A stretch of 64,000 nt of DNA. Origin: an uncultured Dorea sp. (GTDB taxonomy: Bacteria; Bacillota; Clostridia; Lachnospirales; Lachnospiraceae). The stretch is from positions 1-64,000 of the forward strand of contig CAJTVU010000002.1 of the NCBI GenBank assembly GCA_910580235.1. The letters run 5' to 3'. Positions 32,701 through 40,192 of the stretch are shown here, in pieces (the stretch's first letter is position 1; each line of letters opens with the position of its first letter). A program made the position numbers and the translations under genes. A model generated the notes under the pieces. The model made no database searches and was not told the DNA's origin. It saw nothing but the letters and a program-made list of their open reading frames with translations.

Positions 32701-33274
32701 TTACGCGCAGGAGGTTCTGCTGCTCTTCTTCCAGCTTCTTAACAGACATGTTCTTGCGCCTCTTAAACTTCACGATGCCGGCAGCCTCGTCGAACAGCTC
32801 TCTCCTGTCCTCCGGCTTCCCGCTTAAGATCTTATCGATCTGCCCCTGGCCGATAATAGAATAGCCCTCTTTTCCGATCCCGGTATCATAGAACAGCTCA
32901 TTTACATCTTTCAGACGGCACGTGCTCCCATTTATGAGATATTCGCTCTCACCGGAACGATATATCTTCCTTGCGATAGTGACTTCCTCATAGTCAATGG
33001 CCAGATGATGGTCCGAATTGTCAAGGGTAATGGCGACGGACGCATAGCTTAGAGGCTTCCTGTTCTCCGTCCCCGAGAAGATCACATCCTGCATGCTCCC
33101 GCCGCGCAGCTGCTTCACCCTCTGCTCGCCCAATACCCAGCGCACCGCGTCGGCGACATTGCTCTTACCGCTTCCGTTTGGCCCCACGATCCCGGTAATC
33201 CCATTGTGGAAATCAAATTTCATTTTGTGTGCAAAAGACTTGAACCCCTGCACTTCTATGCTCTTTAAATACAT
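29714..33274 (-). CDS. smc: Chromosome segregation protein SMC
   Basis: A 1186-residue SMC ATPase. Walker A GIVGPNGSGKSNVADAVRWV is near residue 30. Two long coiled coils flank a hinge at about residues 505-665, which includes LLGVVADIIKVDKEYEIAIE and GGAMTGGAFKNSSNLL. The signature LSGGEKALTAISLLFAI and Walker B PFCLLDEIEAALDDSNVV are at the C-terminus. It compacts and segregates chromosomes with ScpA and ScpB, whose genes are not in this window. It lies between rnc (7 bases) and ftsY. Confidence 0.97.
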   Translation of the reverse strand: MYLKSIEVQGFKSFAHKMKFDFHNGITGIVGPNGSGKSNVADAVRWVLGEQRVKQLRGGSMQDVIFSGTENRKPLSYASVAITLDNSDHHLAIDYEEVTIARKIYRSGESEYLINGSTCRLKDVNELFYDTGIGKEGYSIIGQGQIDKILSGKPEDRRELFDEAAGIVKFKRRKNMSVKKLEEEQQNLLRVKDILAELERQVEPLSRQAAKAREYLKKKDELKLYDINMFLLEASRIQEQIKEIDEKLFLTREELESAREQHGNMKKEYESVEDQMDGIDTSIERAKSQLGETTMLKQQLESQIALLKEQIHSAHMNDEHYDQRSKAIETEIYERERSLDSLEEEQEEIRAELLDHKKREASAREDLIAVQTRIAALGADIEKNKSDIMELLGSRASTKAKIQKYDTMLEQIQARKARLSERVAETEEESVHYGSLKEGYGQELKNISDQIIAFTDEISEYEDKIRRLQEDLEKRTERFRIGQTAYHREQSRLESLKNITERYDGYGNSIRKVMDNRAKEKGLLGVVADIIKVDKEYEIAIETALGGSIQNIVTSDEDTAKRMIAYLKQNKLGRATFLPLTSVRSHGGFHKPEALKEPGAVSTADKLVKTEGRYKELSESLLARTLVADNIDHAIAIARKYKQSIRIVTLEGELINPGGAMTGGAFKNSSNLLSRRREIEEFEKTVKQLKREMDEMEAESDGLRKERAGHYEKIEEIKKELQKAYVVQNTAKMNLDQAKIRVAAAKSTLEDIRRETEELNRQISEIVDNQESIGVELDTSERLEAELNEKVRSAQGELEEERETESGRQKISEEIHLVCASLEQKHEFATENVNRIREEVAKFKEELRELEKSKGGTSREIQEKEEQIADLKETIENSKELFAEIREEIEKFKKEREELTRRHKVFLQKREDLSRHMAELDKEAFRLESQRTGYEEASDKQISYMWEEYEITFNRALELRNEDLTDLSKMKRRIAELKGEIRDLGDVNVNAIEDYKSLSERYEFLKGQHDDLTTAEETLKQIIEELDEAMRKQFSEEFGKISKEFDSVFKELFGGGKGTLELMEDEDILEAGIRIIAQPPGKKLQNMMQLSGGEKALTAISLLFAIQNMKPSPFCLLDEIEAALDDSNVVRFAKYLHKLTKNTQFIVITHRRGTMTAADRLYGITMQEKGVSALVSVSLLEDELDK

Positions 33275-33281
33275 ATAGCAC

Positions 33282-33977
33282 CTACTTTATGTTTTTCTTA
33301 CGCAGCTTCAATATGCTGCGGTACGCAGCCTCCTGCTCGGCCGCCTTTTTCGTCCTGCCCGTCCCTTCCGCGTAAGCGTCCTTCCCGATACGGACTTCCA
33401 CATGGAAGGACTTGTCGTGGTCGGGCCCCTCTTCCCCGATCAGGCTGTAGATGACAGGATCTTTGAAATGTGCCTGGACGATCTCCTGCAGGATAGTCTT
33501 GCTATCAAAAAAGAGCTGCTTATTCTCCAGATCCTGCAAGATATGCCTGTTAATAAACTCTTTTGCACTAGCAAAACCACCATCAATATAGATCGCGCCG
33601 ATAAGCGCCTCCATAGCATCCGACGTAATAGAATCTCGCTTGCGCCCTCCCGTAGCCTCCTCGCCTTTTCCAAGGAGAAGGTACGCTCCAATCTCTAAGC
33701 TTCTCGCACAGAGCGCAAGGGACGGCTCGCACACCATGCTTGCCCTCGTCCTTGTGAGCTTCCCTTCCGGCATCGTCGGATGCTCATGGAAGAGGAATTC
33801 GCTTGACACAAGCTCCAGGACTGCATCGCCAAGGAACTCAAGCCTCTCATTACATTCATGTTTCTCCATATTCCGTTCATTCACATAGGAGCTGTGGGTC
33901 ATAGCCTGCCTTAAAAGAGAAAATTCCCGAAAGGCGTACCCCGTCTTCTGCTCCAGCTCTTTTAAATCTCTCCGCAT
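33282..33977 (-). CDS. rnc: Ribonuclease III
   Basis: A 231-residue double-strand RNase. The catalytic signature ERLEFLGDAVLELVSSEFLF and the second acidic site SDAMEALIGAIYIDGGF are intact. The C-terminal dsRNA-binding domain starts near residue 155 and ends RTKKAAEQEAAYRSILKLRK. The ATG at 33977 follows GAGGT by 7 bases; a TTG one codon earlier is less likely. It processes rRNA precursors and small RNAs. A hairpin terminator lies between it and acpP. Confidence 0.96.
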   Translation of the reverse strand: MRRDLKELEQKTGYAFREFSLLRQAMTHSSYVNERNMEKHECNERLEFLGDAVLELVSSEFLFHEHPTMPEGKLTRTRASMVCEPSLALCARSLEIGAYLLLGKGEEATGGRKRDSITSDAMEALIGAIYIDGGFASAKEFINRHILQDLENKQLFFDSKTILQEIVQAHFKDPVIYSLIGEEGPDHDKSFHVEVRIGKDAYAEGTGRTKKAAEQEAAYRSILKLRKKNIK

Positions 33978-33995
33978 CAATCATACCTCACAAAA

Positions 33996-34021
33996 CGAAA
34001 AAGCCCTGTCGGGCTTTTTCG
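33996..34021. terminator. Hairpin terminator between acpP and rnc
   Basis: CGAAAAAGCCC-TGTC-GGGCTTTTTCG has A and T runs on both sides and works in either direction. It would partly separate acpP from rnc-smc-ftsY. Confidence 0.85.
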
Positions 34022-34034
34022 TGAATTTCAATGC

Positions 34035-34268
34035 CTAACCGTTCGTCGCATTCTTAATCTGCTCTACTGCGTCTCCAACTGTTACGATATTCTCTGCATC
34101 TTCATTATCGATTTCCAGGTCAAAAGCTTCTTCTATCCCCATAATAATCTGAAATACGTCCAGGGAATCCGCCCCCAGATCGTCCATAATCTTCGCGTCC
34201 ATATGGACTTCATTCTCATCCACGTTCAGAACGCTCACAATGATTTCCCGTAATTTTTCAAACTCCAT
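34035..34268 (-). CDS. acpP: Acyl carrier protein
   Basis: A 77-residue acidic four-helix carrier. DDLGADSLDVFQIIMGIEEA holds the Ser that receives phosphopantetheine. It carries growing acyl chains in fatty acid synthesis. The gene follows plsX after about 80 bases and is followed by a terminator. Confidence 0.96.
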   Translation of the reverse strand: MEFEKLREIIVSVLNVDENEVHMDAKIMDDLGADSLDVFQIIMGIEEAFDLEIDNEDAENIVTVGDAVEQIKNATNG

Positions 34269-34348
34269 ACTATTTCTCCTTTTTACATTTTGTGTCTTTT
34301 ATTCCCGCGAGCAATGAGCCAGGCAGCCACGCTTGCGCGGATATTTGG

Positions 34349-35368
34349 CTATTCAGCGGGCGCGGCCGCCTGAATACAGTCCCGGATCCTTTCGCTGATC
34401 TTCTGATCCTTGAAATCCACACATTGCAGTACAGTATTGTAGATCTCCTTTGCGCCAGAGCTGCCGTGAGTCTTCACGACCAGCCCGTTAAGCCCCAGAA
34501 GGGGCGCGCCTCCATGCTCGCTGGAATCAAAGGCCTTCATCGTCTCCTTGAGGGCCGGCTTGATAAGAAGGGCTCCTATCTTACTTCTAAGAGAAGCCAT
34601 CAGCCCCTCTTTTATCTTGGCGACGAGGACGCTGGAGAGCCCCTCGTAAAGCTTCAGGATAATATTCCCCGCAAATGCCTCGCACACGATGACGTCCACT
34701 GCTCCTTTCGGGATATCCCTGGCTTCCACGCTTCCTACGAAATTAATCTCCTTCGTCTCCTTAAGGAGCGGGAAAGCCTCCTTTACAAGAGCGTTCCCTT
34801 TCTCCTCCTCGGCTCCGATATTGACGATCCCGACTTTCGGATCCTTCACGCCCATAATGTGCTCCATATAGATACTGCCCATCTTCGCGAACTGGACGAG
34901 GTGGGATGCCCTGGCGTCCACATTGGCCCCGCAATCGATCAGGAGCGAGAATCCTCTGGCCGTAGGGATGAGCGGCGCGAGCGGCGCTCTGTCCACGCCT
35001 TTTATCCGCCCGACGATCACCTGGCCTCCCACAAGTACCGCCCCTGTGCTCCCCGCCGAGACGAACGCGTCTGCTTTGCCTTCTCTCACCAGCTTCATAC
35101 CTGCCACGATAGAGGAATCTTTCTTTCTTCTTATGGCGCTCACAGGAGATTCCGCCATCTCTATGACCTCTGTAGCGTTCACCACTTCGACCCTTGCCTT
35201 GTCATATTCATATTTTTCAAGCTCCGCGCGGATCAGCTCTTCCTTCCCCACAAGGTACACGTAGACTTTCTCCTCTTTTAAGACTGCTTCGACTGCGCCT
35301 TTTACCACTTCCCCCGGGGCGTTATCGCCCCCCATGGCGTCTAACGCAACCTTTGTAACTTCTGCCAT
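34349..35368 (-). CDS. plsX: Phosphate acyltransferase PlsX
   Basis: A 339-residue peripheral membrane enzyme that makes acyl-phosphate from acyl-ACP, the first step of phospholipid synthesis with PlsY. VALDAMGGDNAPGEVVKGAV at the N-terminus and FVSAGSTGAVLVGG are family signatures. The start at 35368 has AGGAGG 8 bases before it; earlier in-frame Met codons lie in AT-rich leader DNA. It is in the conserved rpmF-plsX-acpP order. Confidence 0.95.
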   Translation of the reverse strand: MAEVTKVALDAMGGDNAPGEVVKGAVEAVLKEEKVYVYLVGKEELIRAELEKYEYDKARVEVVNATEVIEMAESPVSAIRRKKDSSIVAGMKLVREGKADAFVSAGSTGAVLVGGQVIVGRIKGVDRAPLAPLIPTARGFSLLIDCGANVDARASHLVQFAKMGSIYMEHIMGVKDPKVGIVNIGAEEEKGNALVKEAFPLLKETKEINFVGSVEARDIPKGAVDVIVCEAFAGNIILKLYEGLSSVLVAKIKEGLMASLRSKIGALLIKPALKETMKAFDSSEHGGAPLLGLNGLVVKTHGSSGAKEIYNTVLQCVDFKDQKISERIRDCIQAAAPAE

Positions 35369-35457
35369 ACAGATTCCTCCTATTAGCGCTACAATATCGC
35401 TGCTAGAGTTAATTTTACCAAGCATCGAAATAAAAATCAATATATTTTCTATCCTTT

Positions 35458-35474
35458 CCCTTGTACACTGAGGG
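35458..35474. repeat. Single MITE arm fragment
   Basis: CCCTTGTACACTGAGGG followed by TA equals the outer 17 bases of the MITE terminal repeat (47566-47842). No partner arm is near, so it is a solo end left by decay. Confidence 0.7.
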
Positions 35475-35497
35475 TATGTGCAGCTTAAGCGAGAGCA

Positions 35498-35534
35498 GAA
35501 AAAAGGCTCTCACACATATGTGAAAGCCTTTTTC
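35498..35534 (-). terminator. Terminator after rpmF
   Basis: On the minus strand AAAAAGGCTTTCACATATGTG folds back on GTGAGAGCCTTTTTT. It would lower readthrough from DUF177-rpmF into plsX. Confidence 0.75.
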
Positions 35535-35549
35535 GCAGCTTATCGGTAA

Positions 35550-35729
35550 TTAATCTTGAGCAATGATTTCTTTTTTGTTGTAGCTTCCGCAAGCCTTGCA
35601 GACTCTGTGAGGCATCATTAATTCGCCGCACTTGCTGCATTTCACCAGGTTCGGAACGCTCATCTTCCAATTCGCTCTTCTCTTATCTCTTCTTCCTTTT
35701 GAAGATTTATTCTTTGGACAGATTGACAT
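35550..35729 (-). CDS. rpmF: 50S ribosomal protein L32
   Basis: A 59-residue protein: MSICPKNKSSKGRRDKRRAN at the start, then the zinc-ribbon cysteines in KCSKCGELMMPHRVCKACG. All four Cys are present, so this is the zinc-binding form. It starts 3 bases after the DUF177 gene stop, in the order DUF177-rpmF that is conserved in most bacteria. Confidence 0.96.
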   Translation of the reverse strand: MSICPKNKSSKGRRDKRRANWKMSVPNLVKCSKCGELMMPHRVCKACGSYNKKEIIAQD

Positions 35730-35732
35730 GGG

Positions 35733-36260
35733 TTACACCTCCTTAAAATTCTTAAAAATATCACGGATAACTGACATTCTCGGGTCGAGGCCTGCATCTT
35801 CGCAGTCGCAGCCGCCATGATTCAGGTTCTGACCACACGCGCCGCAGATTCCTTTGCAGTCCTCGCGGCACAGAATTTTTGTCGGCCACCCTATCAGTAT
35901 CTCTCCGTAGACAAGCTTATCTACATCAAGCATATACCCGTCAATATAATCCGCCTCGTCCGCCTCCATGAGCCGCTCCGTTTCCGGGTCGCCAAGATCG
36001 ACATCCTTCACAAATCTGAGCGCGATCTCTCTCCTGACAGGCTCCAGGCATCTGTCGCACGGGATCTCTACCGTAACGCTCCCTTTCCCTGCAATCTTAA
36101 GCTCATGCTCTTTTACACGGCTCACCTCAATAGATAGAGGCTCCTTCCCCACAATGGGAAACGTCCCGTTCCTGAAGGAGACTTCCTCCATCTCGATGGC
36201 CGCCTCTTCCTGAATGTCTCTGTAAGGCTCGGACAAAACACCAGATAGGTTCAGTAACAT
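35733..36260 (-). CDS. DUF177 (YceD) family protein
   Basis: A 175-residue protein. MLLNLSGVLSEPYRDI begins at 36260 with AGGAG 7 bases before it; longer in-frame starts lie at or before the promoter's -10 box. Cys pairs are seen in IPCDRCLEPVRREI and in CREDCKGICGACGQNLN followed by GGCDCED, as in the family. DUF177 proteins are linked to 23S rRNA maturation in plants and bacteria. It is the first gene of the operon with rpmF. Confidence 0.88.
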   Translation of the reverse strand: MLLNLSGVLSEPYRDIQEEAAIEMEEVSFRNGTFPIVGKEPLSIEVSRVKEHELKIAGKGSVTVEIPCDRCLEPVRREIALRFVKDVDLGDPETERLMEADEADYIDGYMLDVDKLVYGEILIGWPTKILCREDCKGICGACGQNLNHGGCDCEDAGLDPRMSVIRDIFKNFKEV

Positions 36261-36287
36261 ATCATTACTCCTATTCATACCTAGACC

Positions 36288-36316
36288 ATTATACTTGTGT
36301 ATAAGGACTTTGTCAA
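36288..36316 (-). promoter_or_regulatory. Strong sigma-A promoter of DUF177-rpmF
   Basis: On the minus strand TTGACA (36311-36316), 17 bp, TATAAT (36288-36293): a full consensus promoter about 30 bases before the start codon. Confidence 0.85.
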
Positions 36317-36338
36317 TATAAATCTTCAAAACTATTAT

Positions 36339-37529
36339 TTAAACTAACGCGACTGTCTCACGTGCGATGGCAAGCTCCTCGTTAGTCGGGATCACAGCAA
36401 CCTTAACCTTTGAGTCTGCAGCGGAGATTACAAGATCCTCCCCGCGCTTCTTATTCGCCTCCTCATCGACCGTAATCCCCAGGTAGCCCAGATAGCCAAG
36501 GATCATCTTGCGTACCGTTCCCGAGTTCTCGCCGATCCCCGCCGTAAATGCGATCGCATCCACGCCGTTCATAGCCGCTGCGTAAGAGCCGATATATTTT
36601 GCTACACGATAGCAGAATACTTCCATCGCCGCCTTCGCGTATTTATTCCCATCGTTCATGCCTTCCTCCAGGTCGCGGAAGTCACTGGACAGATTATTAG
36701 AGATGCCGAGAACGCCGGATTTCTTGTTCAGTACGTTCATAACTCCTGCGATATCTAATCCCTCTTTCTTCGCAATGTACTCCATAATGGCCGGATCTAT
36801 ATCGCCGGAGCGAGTCCCCATCACAAGGCCTTCAAGCGGCGTAAGCCCCATGGAAGTGTCCACGCACTGTCCGTTCAATACTGCGCTTATGGAAGCGCCG
36901 TTCCCAAGATGAGCGACGATGATCTTCGAAGCGCTTAAGTCTAATCCGAGGAACTCTGCCGCATGCTTGGACACGAAGCTGTGGCTCGTGCCGTGGAATC
37001 CGTAGCGCCTTACCGCATGCTTCTCGTAATATTCATACGGAAGCCCGTAGAGATAAGCCTTCTCTGGCATAGTCTGATGGAACGCTGTATCGAATACTCC
37101 TACCATCGGCGTGCCTGGCATCAGCTTCTTACATGCGTTGATACCGATCAGGTTAGCCGGGTTGTGGAGAGGGGCAAGGTCGTTGCACTCTTCCACTGCT
37201 GCCAGCACTTCGTCTGTAATGACTACAGAGCTGGCGAACTTCTCTCCTCCATGTACGATGCGGTGCCCTACCGCGCCGATCTCATCAAGGCTTTTTACTA
37301 CGCCTGTCTTCTCGTCCGTCAGCGCGTCGATCACGAACTGGATCGCCTCTGTATGCGTCGGCATCGCCTTGTCAGATTTTACCTTTTCTCCGCCCTCCGG
37401 CTGATAAGTGAGGCTTCCGTCGATCCCGATCCTCTCGCACAGGCCCTTTGCCAGGACTTCCTCAGATTCTGAATTGATAAGCTGGAACTTCAAAGATGAG
37501 CTCCCGCAGTTGATTACTAATACATTCAT
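36339..37529 (-). CDS. ackA: Acetate kinase
   Basis: A 396-residue ASKHA kinase that makes ATP and acetate from acetyl phosphate. VLVINCGSSSLKFQLINSES at the N-terminus, RVVHGG-like GHRIVHGGEKF, RYGFHGTSHSFVS and HLGNGASI are the family signatures. It starts 20 bases after pta, so the two-step acetate pathway is one operon. This is the main substrate-level ATP source of many gut anaerobes. Confidence 0.97.
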   Translation of the reverse strand: MNVLVINCGSSSLKFQLINSESEEVLAKGLCERIGIDGSLTYQPEGGEKVKSDKAMPTHTEAIQFVIDALTDEKTGVVKSLDEIGAVGHRIVHGGEKFASSVVITDEVLAAVEECNDLAPLHNPANLIGINACKKLMPGTPMVGVFDTAFHQTMPEKAYLYGLPYEYYEKHAVRRYGFHGTSHSFVSKHAAEFLGLDLSASKIIVAHLGNGASISAVLNGQCVDTSMGLTPLEGLVMGTRSGDIDPAIMEYIAKKEGLDIAGVMNVLNKKSGVLGISNNLSSDFRDLEEGMNDGNKYAKAAMEVFCYRVAKYIGSYAAAMNGVDAIAFTAGIGENSGTVRKMILGYLGYLGITVDEEANKKRGEDLVISAADSKVKVAVIPTNEELAIARETVALV

Positions 37530-37549
37530 TCGTCCCTACCTCTTTCTCT

Positions 37550-38551
37550 CTAATCTTCCATCATGCACTGCACTGCCGTAAGCGCCACTACGCCCTCGAT
37601 ATCCTTCGCGCTGCATCCTCGTGACAAGTCGTTGACCGGCGCCGCGATCCCCTGTGTAAGCGGGCCGTATGCTTCCGCCTTCGCAAGCCTCTGCACGAGC
37701 TTGTACCCGATGTTCCCTGCGTCAAGGTCAGGGAATACGAGCACGTTCGCTTTGCCTGCCACCGGGCTTCCCGGCGCTTTGGATGAGCCAACCTCCGGCA
37801 CGATGGCCGCGTCCAGCTGGAACTCCCCGTCGATAAGAAGGCCTTCCGGCGCGTTCTCCTTCGCGATCTTCACCGCTTCCGTCACTTTATCAATGTCCGC
37901 ATGCTTCGCGCTTCCCTTTGTAGAGTGGGAGAGCATGGCCACAACAGGCTCTTTCCCTACGATCGCCCTGAAAGATTCTGCGGAAGAGAGCGCGATCGCC
38001 GCCAGCTTCTCTGAATCCGGGTTCTGCTCCAGCCCACAGTCGGCGAATACGAACGTCCCATCCGCGCCCATATCGCAGTCCGGTACGACCATGACAAAGA
38101 AGGAGGATACCAGCTTCGTGCCCGGCTTCGTCTTCAGGATCTGAAGGCACGGCCTTAAAGTATCTGCCGTAGAGTGGCTTGCGCCGGACACCATTCCGTC
38201 CGCGTCTTTCATCTTCACCATCATGACGCCGTAATACAGATAGTTGGTGAGCAGGATCTCTTTCGCCTGCTCTTCGGTCATGCCCTTCTTCTGGCGGAGC
38301 TCCACCAGCTTGGCAATGTACGCGTCCGTCTTCGGGCTTGTAGCAGGATCGACGATGGTCGCCCCGCTGATGTCGAAATCACCCTTATTCTTTCCAATCT
38401 CTTCTTCGCTCCCTACAAGGACGATGTTCGCTGTACCGTCTCTTAAGACGGCCGCCGCCGCCTCATAGGTCCTGATGTCCTCTGTCTCAGGCAGGACGAT
38501 GGTCTTCTTATTGGTTCTTGCTTTTGCTTTAATATCATCAATAAATCCCAT
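37550..38551 (-). CDS. pta: Phosphate acetyltransferase
   Basis: A 333-residue enzyme that turns acetyl-CoA and phosphate into acetyl phosphate. It is the short type without N-terminal extra domains. VKMKDADGMVSGASHSTADT and PEVGSSKAPGSPVAGKANVL followed by FPDLDAGNIGYKLVQRLAKA are the typical stretches. Promoter and mgtE terminator overlap upstream. It is followed directly by ackA. Confidence 0.96.
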   Translation of the reverse strand: MGFIDDIKAKARTNKKTIVLPETEDIRTYEAAAAVLRDGTANIVLVGSEEEIGKNKGDFDISGATIVDPATSPKTDAYIAKLVELRQKKGMTEEQAKEILLTNYLYYGVMMVKMKDADGMVSGASHSTADTLRPCLQILKTKPGTKLVSSFFVMVVPDCDMGADGTFVFADCGLEQNPDSEKLAAIALSSAESFRAIVGKEPVVAMLSHSTKGSAKHADIDKVTEAVKIAKENAPEGLLIDGEFQLDAAIVPEVGSSKAPGSPVAGKANVLVFPDLDAGNIGYKLVQRLAKAEAYGPLTQGIAAPVNDLSRGCSAKDIEGVVALTAVQCMMED

Positions 38552-38590
38552 GACTTAAAGGCTCCTTTCCATATTTTTCATAGTATTTTT

Positions 38591-38619
38591 ATTATAATAC
38601 AAAGAGACCCGTCGGACAA
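38591..38619 (-). promoter_or_regulatory. Promoter of pta-ackA
   Basis: On the minus strand TTGTCC (38614-38619), 17 bp, TATAAT (38591-38596). The -35 box lies in the loop of the terminator hairpin of the gene upstream. Confidence 0.6.
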
Positions 38620-38628
38620 GGTCTCTTT
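38601..38628 (-). terminator. Terminator of mgtE overlapping the pta promoter
   Basis: AAAGAGACC pairs with GGTCTCTTT around a 10-base loop. On the minus strand it is followed by GTATTATAAT, the -10 region of pta. Confidence 0.65.
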
Positions 38629-38716
38629 CAAATAATCTTCGTTCTATTTTCAGTACATTGCCGGGCGAAGCCAGCCCGCCCGGAGGGCATGCATTACGGG
38701 ATGCCCGGATATACGT

Positions 38717-40108
38717 CTAGCCCAGCCGGAACACCATGCTTATAATAGCGAAATACACGCTGATAGTGCTGATGTCCACCAGGGTAGAGATAAGCGGCGT
38801 CGCCATGATCGCAGGGTCGAGCCCCACCTTCCCAGCTACAAGCGGCAGCGTGCATCCTACGATCTTCGCGATAATGACCGTACACGCCATCGTAACCCCA
38901 ATGGTGAGCGCAAGCAGCACGTCTCCCTGACCCATAATTATAATGCGAATCCCGTTCACAACGGCAAGGACAAGGCTTATGCACACTGCGACCCGCATCT
39001 CCTTCCAGATTACTTTCAGCAGGTCCCGGAATTCTATCTCCCCCACGGCCAGCCCGCGGATCACAAGGGTAGAGCTCTGGGAGCCGCAGTTCCCGCCCGT
39101 ACCTGTAAGCATGGGGATGAACCCGGTCAGCTGGGGCATAACGGCGATCGCCGCCTCATAGCTGTTCATGATCATCTGTGTCACCGTAGCCGAGAGCATG
39201 AGAAAGAGCAGCCACGGGATGCGGCTTTTTACATGTTCCATTACCGTCGTCCCAAAATAAGAATCATCATTCGGGTTCACGCCGGCCATAATGCTCATAT
39301 CTTCCGTCTCCTCTTCCTGAAGGACGACCATGGCGTCGTCTACCGTGACGATGCCCACCATACAATGCTCATGATCCACGATAGGCAGAGCGATGAGGCC
39401 GTATTTCATAATCGTCCTCGCCACCTCTTCCTGATCGTCGGTAGTCTGGGCATAGAGCATGTTCGTATCCATGATCTCCTCCACCAGCCTGGACTCGCCG
39501 GTCGTTAAAAGCTCCTTGATATCCACCGCCCCGATGAGCCGCTTCTTCTCCGTCACATAGCACGTATAGATCGTCTCCCGGTTCAAGCCTACCTGCCGGA
39601 TCTTCAGGATCGCATCCTCTACCGTCATCTCCCTGCTCAGAGCGATATAGTCTACGTTCATAACGCTTCCGGCGCTGTCCTCGGGATATTGGAGCAGCTG
39701 ATTGATCTGGACGCGCTTCTCCTCATCTGTAGCCATAAGAAGACGATCTACCACGTTGGCCGGCATCTCCTCCAGCACGTCGACCGTATCGTCCAGGTAC
39801 ATCTCCTCCATGACTTCCTCCAGCTCAGAGTCCGTCAGCGCATTGATCAGAAGCTCTCTAAGATCGCTGTTCATATAGGCAAACGTCTCCGCCGCCTCTT
39901 CTTTCACTAAAAGCCTGAATATAAGCACAAGCTGCTTTTCATCCACCTCAGTCAAGATGTCTGCCAGGTCTACAGGGTACATATTGTTCTCCAGCTCTTC
40001 TTTCAGCTCTTTGAACTGCCTGTGATCCAGCATATCCTGGATCCGTTCCAGAGTCAGCTCCTCGCACTCTTCGGCAGCCGCGGCCGCAGCCCAATCTTTT
40101 TCGCTCAT
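38717..40108 (-). CDS. mgtE: Magnesium transporter MgtE
   Basis: A 463-residue Mg2+ channel. The N-terminal superhelical domain (residues about 15-130, with PVDLADILTEVDEKQLVLIF) is followed by two CBS domains (about 135-260) and five membrane segments from about 285 on. PMLTGTGGNCGSQSSTLVIR and PLISTLVDISTISVYF are the pore motifs. The start at 40108 follows AGGAGGGG by 8-9 bases and fits the family; longer in-frame starts would extend across the divergent promoter. Regulation is expected through Mg2+ binding to the cytoplasmic domains. Confidence 0.93.
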   Translation of the reverse strand: MSEKDWAAAAAAEECEELTLERIQDMLDHRQFKELKEELENNMYPVDLADILTEVDEKQLVLIFRLLVKEEAAETFAYMNSDLRELLINALTDSELEEVMEEMYLDDTVDVLEEMPANVVDRLLMATDEEKRVQINQLLQYPEDSAGSVMNVDYIALSREMTVEDAILKIRQVGLNRETIYTCYVTEKKRLIGAVDIKELLTTGESRLVEEIMDTNMLYAQTTDDQEEVARTIMKYGLIALPIVDHEHCMVGIVTVDDAMVVLQEEETEDMSIMAGVNPNDDSYFGTTVMEHVKSRIPWLLFLMLSATVTQMIMNSYEAAIAVMPQLTGFIPMLTGTGGNCGSQSSTLVIRGLAVGEIEFRDLLKVIWKEMRVAVCISLVLAVVNGIRIIIMGQGDVLLALTIGVTMACTVIIAKIVGCTLPLVAGKVGLDPAIMATPLISTLVDISTISVYFAIISMVFRLG

Positions 40109-40132
40109 AAATATGCCCCTCCTTTCCTGTAT

Positions 40133-40161
40133 TTGCGAACTTGTACAACTTATAGTATAAT
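40133..40161 (+). promoter_or_regulatory. Promoter of tmcAL
   Basis: TTGCGA (40133-40138), 17 bp, TATAAT (40156-40161), about 30 bases before the ATG and divergent from mgtE. Confidence 0.7.
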
Positions 40162-40192
40162 CAATTTTAATGTCAGTTACAAGGAGAAAGTA

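Noticed and set aside
34292..35281. 329-codon plus-strand frame
   Set aside because: Antisense shadow of plsX, which has all family motifs on the minus strand.
40109..40192. Possible M-box Mg2+ riboswitch before mgtE
   Set aside because: Only 84 bp separate mgtE from the divergent tmcAL start, too short for an M-box, and no matching core is seen.
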